Assembly: GCF_900114975.1 (NCBI RefSeq)
Contig: NZ_FOUU01000001.1
Span: forward strand, 248,001-312,000
Reading direction: 5' to 3'
From: Thermodesulforhabdus norvegica
Lineage (GTDB): Bacteria; Desulfobacterota; Syntrophobacteria; Syntrophobacterales; Thermodesulforhabdaceae
DNA: 64,000 bases
Notes under the pieces: generated by a model
The model's database searches: none
What the model saw: only the letters and a program-made list of their open reading frames with translations
What the model was told of the DNA's origin: nothing
In this document: piece by piece, positions 1-7,820 of the stretch
Layout: each line of letters begins with the position of its first letter
How positions within the stretch are numbered: the first letter of the stretch is position 1
Position numbers and translations under genes: made by a program

Positions 1-215
1 TTTGAAAGATTATACTTGGGCGGCTGTCCCTGAATTAGAGAAAAAAGCGGCGGAACCCCCTTATCGCGCTTCCACTCTGTAACGAGCTCGTCGAGTTCTT
101 CTGCATTACGAAAAAGATAAGGTCTGACTACCCCGTTGATCTCTTTGAGTCCAAGAACCCCGTCGAACCCTTCTCTAAGGGCTTCAAGGGCTTCCGCTTT
201 TATCCTCTCGTCCAT
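1..215 (-). CDS. FrhB/FdhB-like iron-sulfur flavoprotein, N-terminus only
   Basis: Only the first 71 or so residues are in the window; the gene runs off the left edge. It starts at an ATG (213-215) 40 bp after the fdhA stop on the same strand. The visible protein has the pattern VLGLKEINGVVRPYLF followed by an acidic helix (NAEELDELV), which I recognise as the N-terminus of coenzyme F420 hydrogenase/dehydrogenase beta-subunit-like proteins that accompany Hdr and formate dehydrogenase modules. In that family the protein carries 4Fe-4S clusters and FAD and passes electrons between ferredoxin and its partner enzyme. None of the cluster cysteines fall in the visible part, so the assignment rests on the N-terminal pattern and on position after hdrA-like and fdhA. 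Confidence 0.6.
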   Translation of the reverse strand, partial: MDERIKAEALEALREGFDGVLGLKEINGVVRPYLFRNAEELDELVTEWKRDKGVPPLFSLIQGQPPKYNLS

Positions 216-254
216 AACCTCGCTCCCGTCGTCTGTTTTCACTCCGACGCCGCA

Positions 255-2300
255 CTACCCCTTTTCGATCCTCACAGCACACACCTTAAAACCGGGAATC
301 TTGGAATAAGGATCCAGCACCTTGTGATCCGTCAGAACATTGGCCGCACATTCGGAAAAATGCATGGGTATAAAAATCACACCGGGCTTAACCTCCGACG
401 ACACCTTTACTTTTATCGAAATCGATCCCCGTCGCGACGATACTTTCACCACATCACCATCTTTCAAACCGAGCTTTGCCGCATCGTCGGGATTGATGTC
501 CACGAAACCGGTCGGTATCTCGGCATTAAGGGTATCAATGCGACGGGTTATGCTGCCGCCATGCCAGTGATAAGGAACTCTACCTGTGGTAAGAATCATG
601 GGATAATCATCGTCGGGTTCCTCAGGGGAAGCTACATAGTCAACACCGTAAAACCTGCCCTTACCCCGGGGAAAGCTTTCTGCATGTAAATAAGGCGTCC
701 CGGGATGGTTTTCATCAGGACAGGGCCATTGCAAGCTCTCTCCACCATCAAGTCTTTCGTAAGTGATGCCACGATAGCTGGGAGTTAACTGCCTTATCTC
801 GTTCATGATCTCTTCGGGCGAGTTATATTCAAAGGATTTGCTTCCCAGTGCCTTGGCCAGGCTGCACAATATTTCCCAATCGGCCTTTGCTTCTCCAGGG
901 GGATCAACGGCCTTTCTTACCCGCTGAACCCGCCTGTCGGTATTCGTAAAGGTACCTTCTTTCTCTGCAAAGGTTGCGGCGGGAAGCACATAATCGGCAA
1001 GCTGAGCCGTTTCGGTCATGAAAATATCGATCACAACCAGTAGATCGAGCCGTGAGAGAGCCTCTTTCACGTGGTTTAAGTCCGGATCGGTAACGGCGGG
1101 ATTCTCACCCATAATAACCAACCCACGAAGCTCGCCTCTTAAAGCAGCACTGCTCATTTCAACTATGGTCAGCCCGGGCCTGTCCGGAAGATCGCCACAG
1201 CCCCAGAGGCGAGCATATTCAAGCCTGGCCTGCGAATCAGTTACAGGGCGATAACCCGTCAAAACGTTGGGTAAAGCCCCCATGTCGCAGGCACCCTGAA
1301 CGTTGTTCTGACCCCGAAGAGGATTTACTCCCGTAGAAGGCCTGCCCACATTCCCCGTAAGCAAGGCCAGATTGGCTACGGCTTTAACATTATCCGTGCC
1401 GGTGACGTGCTGAGTTATTCCCATGGCATAAAAAATCATGGCTGAAGGGGAAGATGCATACATGACAGCGGCTTTTTCTATGAGTTCACGCTCCACGCCG
1501 GTAATGCGGCTCACGGCGTCGAGGTCATAGTCTTTTAGTTTGGCCTTCAGTTCGTCAATTCCTTCCGTTCGAGCTTCAACGAAATCGTCGTTAACAAGTC
1601 CTTTGTCCAGAATGACACGGGCCATGCCGTTGAACAATGCAATGTTTGTCCCGGGGCGCAACTGCAGGAAGAGATCGGCATGCTGAGACAGCGGGATTTT
1701 TCTCGGGTCTATAACAATAAGACAAGCCCCCCGCTCTTTGGCCTCCAGCATCCAACCCGCAATAATGGGATGCTGGCTCGTCGGATTGCTTCCCGTAACA
1801 AGCATGCAGGAGGTTTCCGGAATCTCCGGGATTGAATTCGTCATGGCTCCGGCACCAAAAGACGCCGCAAGCCCCGTGACCGTAGAGGAGTGGCACAGCC
1901 TTGCACAGTGATCAACATTGTTCGTTCCGATGACCCCTCTTGCCAGCTTCATCATCAGATAATTCTCTTCGTTGGTACACTTGGCGCTGGAAAAAAAACC
2001 TAAAGCATCAGGACCCGACTCACTACGAAGCCTGGTAATCTTTTCGGCAATTTCATCCAGAGCCTGTTCCCAGGAAATTCTTTCAAAACGGTTTCCAACC
2101 CTTTTGAGAGGAGCCGTAAGCCGATCGGGATGTTGAATGAATTTATGAGCATTTCTTCCAAGAATACAGAGTTTGCCTCGACTTATGGGATGCCACTTTA
2201 CCGGCGAGACACCTAACACTTCATTATCCATCACTTCGAGAAAAAGATTACATCCCGTCCCACAAAATGGGCACGTCGTAAGGACAGAGTCAAATCGCAT
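255..2300 (-). CDS. fdhA: Formate dehydrogenase catalytic (alpha) subunit, Cys type
   Basis: A 681-residue molybdopterin (Mo/W-bis-MGD) oxidoreductase, probably oxidising formate or reducing CO2 in the cytoplasm, as there is no Tat signal. An N-terminal 4Fe-4S site is visible (Cys10, Cys13, Cys17, Cys45; CPFCGTGC). The active-site motif is HCARLCHSSTVTGL, with Cys136 at the position held by selenocysteine in Sec-type enzymes. A C-terminal molybdopterin-dinucleotide-binding domain follows (TTGRVPYHWHGGSITRR). The length fits the single-cluster FdhA family. It overlaps the hdrA-like gene by 11 bp and is followed by an FrhB-like gene, so the enzyme probably hands electrons to an Hdr-type relay rather than to a quinone. 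The stop is TAG. Confidence 0.9.
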   Translation of the reverse strand: MRFDSVLTTCPFCGTGCNLFLEVMDNEVLGVSPVKWHPISRGKLCILGRNAHKFIQHPDRLTAPLKRVGNRFERISWEQALDEIAEKITRLRSESGPDALGFFSSAKCTNEENYLMMKLARGVIGTNNVDHCARLCHSSTVTGLAASFGAGAMTNSIPEIPETSCMLVTGSNPTSQHPIIAGWMLEAKERGACLIVIDPRKIPLSQHADLFLQLRPGTNIALFNGMARVILDKGLVNDDFVEARTEGIDELKAKLKDYDLDAVSRITGVERELIEKAAVMYASSPSAMIFYAMGITQHVTGTDNVKAVANLALLTGNVGRPSTGVNPLRGQNNVQGACDMGALPNVLTGYRPVTDSQARLEYARLWGCGDLPDRPGLTIVEMSSAALRGELRGLVIMGENPAVTDPDLNHVKEALSRLDLLVVIDIFMTETAQLADYVLPAATFAEKEGTFTNTDRRVQRVRKAVDPPGEAKADWEILCSLAKALGSKSFEYNSPEEIMNEIRQLTPSYRGITYERLDGGESLQWPCPDENHPGTPYLHAESFPRGKGRFYGVDYVASPEEPDDDYPMILTTGRVPYHWHGGSITRRIDTLNAEIPTGFVDINPDDAAKLGLKDGDVVKVSSRRGSISIKVKVSSEVKPGVIFIPMHFSECAANVLTDHKVLDPYSKIPGFKVCAVRIEKG

Positions 2301-3273
2301 GCCTAATCCTCCTCACGCGCTCCTCTCCCACCTTTTGAACAAATTCCAGAATGACCCTGCGAACATCTTCTCCGGCACCGGGAATCAGGTCAAATACTTC
2401 ACCGGGCGTGAAATACTGGGTCAGGTCCTGAAGGGTCTTCAAAGGAATACCTACCGGGCAGGTAATTTCACACTCACCGCAGAGCACACAGGTTTCGTAA
2501 ACGTGATAGGCTCTTAATAGATGAAAATCGGGATATTCGGGCGGTACGTGAGCTCTAGCTATCCACTTATCAAAACTCAGTTCTTCTGGAGGATCAAGAT
2601 AAACGGGGCACACCTCAACACAACCGTAGCAGCGTATGCATTTGGAAAACTGTTCATTCCAGAAAGCGCTTCGCTCTTCAGGGCTCATGAGAAGCACCTT
2701 CTGCAGGATAGTCGGTCTTTCAACCACCTTACGGGCCTCAAGGGCGTCCACAATTCGATCAACGGCCACGTTCGTCATTGCAGGTTTCTGACCCGGATTG
2801 GATTGGGCACATGCCACGGCACACTCACCACACTGAACGCAGGCAACCTCATCTATGTGCACCCGATCAACCCACAGCTCACCGTCTCTTTCCCGAGGAG
2901 GATGATCTTCTCCAACATAAGTCCTCGTGCAATCACCACAACCCGTACACCTTTCCATATCAACATAGCGGGGCTTCCGCTTTATTTTCACACGAAAATT
3001 CCCCGCTTCTCCTTCAACGGATTCCACTTCCGCATAAGGTATGAGTTCTATGTTGGGATGCCGGCCGACCTCGACCAGTTTTGGCGAGATAATTCACATT
3101 GCACAGTCATTGGTCGGAAAAGTTTTGTCAAGCTGAGCCATCACTCCGCCGATGCAGGGTTCCTTTTCAACAAGATAGACAAAATACCCGGCATTCGCCA
3201 GGTCGAGAGCATTCTGCATTCCTGCAATTCCACCGCCAACAACAAGAACAGCGCCTCGAACGTTGCCAGCCAT
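2290..3273 (-). CDS. hdrA: Compact HdrA-like iron-sulfur protein, selenoprotein with in-frame UGA
   Basis: The reading frame is continuous from ATG 3273 to TGA 2290 except for one UGA at 3094-3096 (codon 60). Residues 8-19 are a dinucleotide-binding loop ([12 protein letters not shown]). The sequence then reads [31 protein letters not shown], which is the conserved HdrA segment NDCxMCI(L/I)SPK with the second Cys replaced by UGA. I therefore read codon 60 as selenocysteine. HdrA is an established selenoprotein family. After about residue 95 come several Fe-S motifs: CTGCGDC (no obvious fourth Cys), [23 protein letters not shown] and [12 protein letters not shown]. At 327 residues it is about half the usual HdrA length, because most of the FAD domain is missing. 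The start at 3273 is chosen because a GGGGG tract sits 6 nt upstream. Likely role: electron relay between FdhA and the FrhB-like subunit. Confidence 0.82.
3061..3078 (-). promoter_or_regulatory. SECIS-like hairpin after the hdrA UGA
   Basis: In the mRNA, 15 nt after the UGA, CUGGUC pairs completely with GGCCGG (two of the six pairs are G-U) around the loop GAGGUC. The loop contains GGUC, as in the E. coli fdhF SECIS, and begins 21 nt after the UGA, inside the spacing known for bacterial SECIS elements. It is seen by eye; no folding energy was computed. Confidence 0.65.
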
Positions 3274-3738
3274 CATCAACCCCCGATATATTTGCACTTG
3301 TGTTCACAATCACAGATTACCTCAGCCCTTTTCAATTTCACCATATCCGTTTTTGTGAAAATAAACAAATCGACATCGGATCGTCAAGACAGAAGCGAAA
3401 CTGATTCCTCATAGAGTCAGGAGGGACACGAAGCTATTTTCTCATCTCTGTACCCTCTGTACCCCCTTTGAAACCAACGATTAGCTGAGGGCTGCCCGGT
3501 TAAGATCGTGGCTAGAGGCATGATCCGGTATAAATTCGGATAGAGGAGCCGGGAGAAAGGCGGGAAACGTGCTTAAGCCTTTTTTCGAAATGGTCAAGAC
3601 AGAAACCGAAGACCGAAGAAATAGTTTCACAAACTTTAACGCTTGCCTTTAGATCCGAAAATGCTTATCAATAGCTGACCGGAACAAAAATTCAATTATA
3701 TATCCATCAAGAGCATTAAGCTCGGGGAGTGTTTTGAA
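3274..3738. other. Intergenic region between divergent hdrA-like and sufC genes
   Basis: These 465 bp lie between divergently transcribed genes, so both promoters should be here, but no convincing -35/-10 or sigma-54 site was found. A GTCAAGACAGAA motif occurs twice in direct orientation (about 3383 and 3593). I looked for a selenocysteine tRNA or known riboswitch and could not recognise one. No coding potential is evident. Confidence 0.4.
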
Positions 3739-4524
3739 ATGTTTGTCATCGAAGACCTTCAGGTAGAGCTCGCCGGGAAGCTGATTTTGAAACACATAGA
3801 TATGGAAATAAAACCCGGAGAAACCCATGTCCTTTTCGGGCCTAACGGCTCCGGCAAGACATCGTTACTGATGACCATTATGGGCTTCCCCCAGTATAAA
3901 GTGGTAGCCGGAAAGATTTACTTCAAAGGGATTGACATAACCAACCTGCCCATCCACGAAAGAGCCAGAATGGGGATCGGTATGTCCTTTCAGCGCCCAC
4001 CCACGATAAGAGGCCTTAAAATACGCCAGATGATTAAGTTGTGCTCGGGAAACGGCGAAGACCTGGATGTGGAAGCTCTTGCCAGAAAGGTTAATTTTCA
4101 GGATTTCCTCGACAGAGATGTCAACGATGGTCTCTCCGGCGGAGAAATCAAACGATGCGAGCTATTGCAGCTAATGGCCCAGAACCCCGATCTTTTGCTT
4201 TTCGATGAGCCGGAGTCGGGAGTTGACCTGGAAAACATGGAGCTGGTGGGAAAAACGATTGCACAGCTTCTCGGCCAGGAAATCGAGCCGGGAACAGACA
4301 AATCCATTCGTCAGCAGAAAAGAGAACGCCGTAAAATGGGGCTTATCATAACTCACACGGGGCATATTCTCGAGTATGTTACGGCTTCAAAGGGTCAGGT
4401 ACTATATGACGGAGTTTTGAGTTGTGTTGAGAACCCACGGGAAATATTAAAATGTATAGCCCAGGTAGGATATGAGGAATGTGTGCGATGCATGATAGGG
4501 AACAATTCAGGGAACGCGCATTAA
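3739..4524 (+). CDS. sufC: Fe-S cluster assembly ATPase SufC
   Basis: A 261-residue ABC ATPase of the SufC family, which powers Fe-S cluster assembly on a SufB-type scaffold in the cytoplasm. Visible motifs are Walker A GPNGSGKTS (34-42), Q-loop FQRPPTIRGLK, signature LSGGE (132-136), Walker B LLLFDEPES (152-160) and switch histidine in LIITHTGHIL. A GGGGAG tract lies upstream of the ATG. The end overlaps sufB, which implies translational coupling. No sufA, sufD, sufS or sufE gene follows, so this is a two-gene locus of the minimal kind described in anaerobes and archaea. Confidence 0.9.
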   Translation: MFVIEDLQVELAGKLILKHIDMEIKPGETHVLFGPNGSGKTSLLMTIMGFPQYKVVAGKIYFKGIDITNLPIHERARMGIGMSFQRPPTIRGLKIRQMIKLCSGNGEDLDVEALARKVNFQDFLDRDVNDGLSGGEIKRCELLQLMAQNPDLLLFDEPESGVDLENMELVGKTIAQLLGQEIEPGTDKSIRQQKRERRKMGLIITHTGHILEYVTASKGQVLYDGVLSCVENPREILKCIAQVGYEECVRCMIGNNSGNAH

Positions 4525-5714
4525 AAGCGGTAAACAAGAAAGCCGCAATAGGGGAAGACATAGACCTTAGCCAGTTTGATAAGGAAGCTCCGCCTCCCAG
4601 GCTTCTGACCGATGAAGAACTCTGTTCACTGCCCGAGATAGAACGCCAGCTCCTTGCCATGGCGGGTATAGATGTCACCGAAAAGGAAAGGGGCGGAACC
4701 TTTTTTCAGAAGGACATAGGCGTAGTCCACTGCGATGTTAAACAGGAAGGTGTTGAGGTAATACCGCTCAGGAAAGCCCTTGAAGAGTGCGATTGGATAT
4801 GGGATTACTACTGGCAACTCGTCCCCGTAGATGCCGACAAGTACACTGCTGCGGCGGAGCTCGAACTTCACGACGGTTATGTCATAAGGGCACTTCCCGG
4901 AACCAAGACAATATACCCCCTTCAGGCATGTATGTTTATAGAAAAAGACAACCTTCAGCAAAACGTCCACAACATAATAATTGCCGAAGAGGGTTCTGAG
5001 TTACATATCATCACAGGATGTGCCACCTCTCACAAAACAAAAAGAGGCTTACACATCGGCATATCGGAGTTTTTTGTTAAGAAGAACGCCAAACTGTCCT
5101 TTACCATGATTCATAATTGGGCAGAACAGATGCATGTTCGACCACGTTCGGCAGCCCGGGTAGAGGAAAACGGGTTATTTTTGAACAATTATATCTGCAT
5201 GAAGCCCGTTCAGTCACTCCAGATGTATCCCACCACCCACCTTGTAGGACCAAATGCAATTGCCCGTTTTTACAGCATTCTTGTTGGAACCCCCGGCTCA
5301 GTTTATGACGTAGGCGGGCGAGTGTACTTAAACGAACCCGGTAACAGGGCCGAAATAGTATCGAGAGCCATAAGCAACGGCGGTCACATCATCGCTCGTG
5401 GGCATCTAATCGGTAGATCACCGGACATAAAGGCACATCTCGAATGCCGTGGGTTGATACTTAACGGCGGTATTATACACGCCATTCCCGAACTGGAAGG
5501 TCATGTCGATGGTGTAGAGATGTCTCATGAAGCGGCCGTTGGCAAGATTGCTCAGGAAGAAATTTTTTACCTTATGGCGAGGGGTCTGACGGAAGACGAA
5601 GCCACGGCCACAATAGTCCGGGGTTTTCTCAATGTGGACATCCCCGGCCTGCCACCTCAGCTTAAAGCCGAAATCGACAAAGCTGTGGAACAGAGTGATA
5701 AAGACGTGATGTAA
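4488..5714 (+). CDS. sufB: SufB/SufD-family Fe-S scaffold protein
   Basis: About 408 residues of the SufBD family, the partner of SufC on which clusters are built. The C-terminal half has the right-handed beta-helix pattern of the family and the conserved stretch GGIIHAIPELEGHVDGVEMSHEAAVGKIAQEE, given here only as positions about 325-355. I chose ATG 4488 over the in-frame ATG 4479 because the GAGGA at 4474-4478 abuts 4479 but is 9 nt from 4488. The single SufB-like protein may act as a homodimer in place of SufBD, which is inference from the absence of a second paralog. Confidence 0.85.
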   Translation: MHDREQFRERALKAVNKKAAIGEDIDLSQFDKEAPPPRLLTDEELCSLPEIERQLLAMAGIDVTEKERGGTFFQKDIGVVHCDVKQEGVEVIPLRKALEECDWIWDYYWQLVPVDADKYTAAAELELHDGYVIRALPGTKTIYPLQACMFIEKDNLQQNVHNIIIAEEGSELHIITGCATSHKTKRGLHIGISEFFVKKNAKLSFTMIHNWAEQMHVRPRSAARVEENGLFLNNYICMKPVQSLQMYPTTHLVGPNAIARFYSILVGTPGSVYDVGGRVYLNEPGNRAEIVSRAISNGGHIIARGHLIGRSPDIKAHLECRGLILNGGIIHAIPELEGHVDGVEMSHEAAVGKIAQEEIFYLMARGLTEDEATATIVRGFLNVDIPGLPPQLKAEIDKAVEQSDKDVM

Positions 5715-5724
5715 AGGATACCGG

Positions 5725-5757
5725 GAAGGGGAGCAGTTCCGAAAACACTCCCCTTTT
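5725..5757 (+). terminator. Rho-independent terminator after sufB
   Basis: AAGGGGAG (5726-5733) pairs with CTCCCCTT (5748-5755), followed by T-rich sequence. It lies between the convergent sufB and DUF6125 genes. Confidence 0.6.
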
Positions 5758-5770
5758 CGTGATCCTGCAA

Positions 5771-6496
5771 TCATTCGGTAATTGTAAATTTCCAGGCACA
5801 CCACCATTCGTCCGGATGTTCATCGGGGGGACAGGCTATACATTCCGTCTTTATCCTCGGGTCAATGGTTCGTGCAAAGGCTGGGTATTCGACAAGCCCG
5901 GCAGATTTGCAGGGATAATCAGGTAGTCCTTTTCGTTTCCGGGCTGTCTGGACCCTGCATTCATTCATGCGGAAGATGAAGGTCTTATCGTCCACATCCT
6001 CGATGGATTGCCTGTTTATTCTAGCATAGAGCCTTAAACCCAGTGCTTTTCTCAGCCCTTCCAGACCCGGCTTTTCGGGCATTCTAAGGAGCTTCTTTAT
6101 ACGATAGGCTTCATAGGGAGAAAATCTGGTCCAGCAGGTATCATTACATCTTTTGGCATAATCCATACCATATCGCTTTTCCACGGCCTGAAACCATACC
6201 CCGTCATTGGCCAGCCAGTTTACGCAGACAGCATCAAGAAGCTTCAATAACTCGTCTTCGCTCTTTTCTTTTAAAGGCACAGGAATACCTTCTTCCACTT
6301 CAAAGCCCAGAACCCGGGATAGCCTGTTCATCATTATAGCCCAAGAAGTGTCTCCTGCCTCATCTTCCACTTCGAAGGCCTTTTCCATACCGAGCTGATG
6401 TTCAACTTCCCGAAACCACAAGCCGTAATGAATAATGGTTCTCCTTAACCCGTCCATCACCATTTTTATCAAGATCTCTTTGTCAAGTTGACTCAT
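5771..6496 (-). CDS. DUF6125-family protein
   Basis: A 241-residue soluble protein with no signal peptide. It resembles the DUF6125 family, which is common in anaerobic deltaproteobacteria and Firmicutes and has no established function. It contains cysteines in CNDTCW, NECRVQTAR and a C-terminal TECIACPPDEHPDEWWCAW segment that could form a metal site; this is inference. The start at 6496 (MSQLDKE) is chosen because GGAGG lies 8 nt upstream; a longer reading from 6538 has no such site. It stands alone, convergent to sufCB, so the context gives no role. Confidence 0.65.
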   Translation of the reverse strand: MSQLDKEILIKMVMDGLRRTIIHYGLWFREVEHQLGMEKAFEVEDEAGDTSWAIMMNRLSRVLGFEVEEGIPVPLKEKSEDELLKLLDAVCVNWLANDGVWFQAVEKRYGMDYAKRCNDTCWTRFSPYEAYRIKKLLRMPEKPGLEGLRKALGLRLYARINRQSIEDVDDKTFIFRMNECRVQTARKRKGLPDYPCKSAGLVEYPAFARTIDPRIKTECIACPPDEHPDEWWCAWKFTITE

Positions 6497-6621
6497 CACA
6501 AAGACCTCCAGGGAATTTGACCCGTTTCGTATACGCAAACCACTCTAAACCGGTATCAAAAAATATTACGACACTGCATCCGTTGTCAATCAAAGTATGT
6601 AATGCAGCGGATTAAATTGAT

Positions 6622-7569
6622 TTAAAGCCTAAACTGATAAGAGAAATAGAGTTTTATACCTTTATGTTTCAGGTACTCTCTCACCTGAGGAGATGTTTGA
6701 TAGGTTGCTGCAACGAGAATTTTCTCTCCGGGGAAAAGATGTTCAAGTCTCGGTATTTTCTTAAGGAATGAATCAACGTCTTTTTTCTTCAGCTGGGTTT
6801 TGCACTCTCCCAGAATCCATATCGGTTTCCCGTCTTTTGTACCTCTACCGAGGATATTAATTTCCTCGTAGCGTCCCGGAGAAACCTCCACAAAATCTCT
6901 TTTTATTTCATCCACGTGCACACCTTCCTGAACCAAAAGACCCGGTAGAGAAGCGTAAGCCCGGTCTTCCAGAATATATCCTACCGTGTGGGCCAGCCCT
7001 CCCAGTTGCTCACGGGTTGTACTATGGTCGCGAATAAGTTTTCTGAGAGTCTCTTCGGTCTTTTTCTGGGCTTCGGCAAGTTCGTTAAGTCTCTGCTCCG
7101 TTTTCTTTTGGGCCTCAGCAAGCTCTTTAACCTTTTTCTCAATATCCCTCTGCGCCTCAACAAGCTTCTCTACCGTAGCCTCAAGCCTCCCAACACGCTC
7201 CTCGGTAACACGCTGAGCCTCAGCAAGCTCTCTAACCCTTTCTTCGGTCCTCCGCTGAGCTTCAGCAAGCTCTTTGACCCTTTCTTCAGTATCCCTCTGC
7301 GCCTCAACAAGCTTCTCTACCGCGGCCTCAAGCCTCCCAACACGCTCCTCAGTAACACGCTGAGCCTCAGCAAGCTCGTTGATTCTTTCTTCCGTCTTCC
7401 TTTGAGCTTCGGCAAGTTGCTTTACGATCTCTTTCAGTTCATTGAATTCGCTCTTTGTTACGGACTCCTCCCTCTGGCGCTCAATTTCTTCAATTACGCC
7501 TATGAGAACATCCCGGAGTTCGGGGGGTACTCTATCAAGTTTCCGTATAAAGGCCGCACTGACCGGCAT
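6622..7569 (-). CDS. Coiled-coil DUF3782-like protein with PD-(D/E)XK nuclease-type domain
   Basis: 315 residues. About residues 25-190 form a long heptad/11-mer coiled coil built of repeated LAEAQR(x)TEER units. The C-terminal third contains EINILGRG and ILGECKTQLKKKDVDSFLKK, which match the E...(D/E)xK pattern of the PD-(D/E)XK fold seen in the DUF3782 group. Such proteins are widespread in cyanobacteria and thermophiles and are of unproven function, often thought of as nuclease-related. The gene is monocistronic. The coiled-coil part carries a near-perfect tandem DNA duplication (7143-7230 and 7290-7377). Confidence 0.65.
   Translation of the reverse strand: MPVSAAFIRKLDRVPPELRDVLIGVIEEIERQREESVTKSEFNELKEIVKQLAEAQRKTEERINELAEAQRVTEERVGRLEAAVEKLVEAQRDTEERVKELAEAQRRTEERVRELAEAQRVTEERVGRLEATVEKLVEAQRDIEKKVKELAEAQKKTEQRLNELAEAQKKTEETLRKLIRDHSTTREQLGGLAHTVGYILEDRAYASLPGLLVQEGVHVDEIKRDFVEVSPGRYEEINILGRGTKDGKPIWILGECKTQLKKKDVDSFLKKIPRLEHLFPGEKILVAATYQTSPQVREYLKHKGIKLYFSYQFRL
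7143..7377 (-). repeat. Direct repeat, two 88-bp copies at 147-bp period
   Basis: Copies at 7143-7230 and 7290-7377 differ at only about three positions by eye. The period of 147 bp equals 49 codons, so the repeat preserves the frame and the coiled-coil register of the enclosing gene. Confidence 0.85.
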
Positions 7570-7820
7570 TTATGCTCCTCCCGGTAAAGCTTGCTTTAAT
7601 TATCGGGCAATTTTAGGAAAGGTCAATAAGCTAAGTTCTCACCCGGAATTTTTGTTTATCCGAAAAGCCAGAACCCATAATCCCATCCCCAAAAAACAAT
7701 CCATCCCTTCAAACCCGGACCATCTTCCGTCTTGATACCAAAATTAATCGACAAATCGCTCCTAATAGGGTTAAAAATAGAGATGAGAAAGGTAAAGAAA
7801 TTTTTTCATGGTAGGGAGGC

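Noticed and set aside
2290-3297. Reading the hdrA region as two genes (67-residue fragment and a GTG-started 245-residue protein) or as a pseudogene
   Set aside because: Frame, family alignment and the SECIS-like hairpin all support one gene with a Sec codon.
2521-3414. 297-residue open frame on the plus strand
   Set aside because: It is antisense to the clear HdrA-like coding sequence and has no family pattern; it is a shadow.
3298-3738. Selenocysteine tRNA gene next to the Sec-containing hdrA
   Set aside because: No long acceptor arm, anticodon UCA context or CCA-like end could be found.
7143-7377. CRISPR or mobile repeat
   Set aside because: Only two copies, in frame inside a coiled-coil coding sequence.
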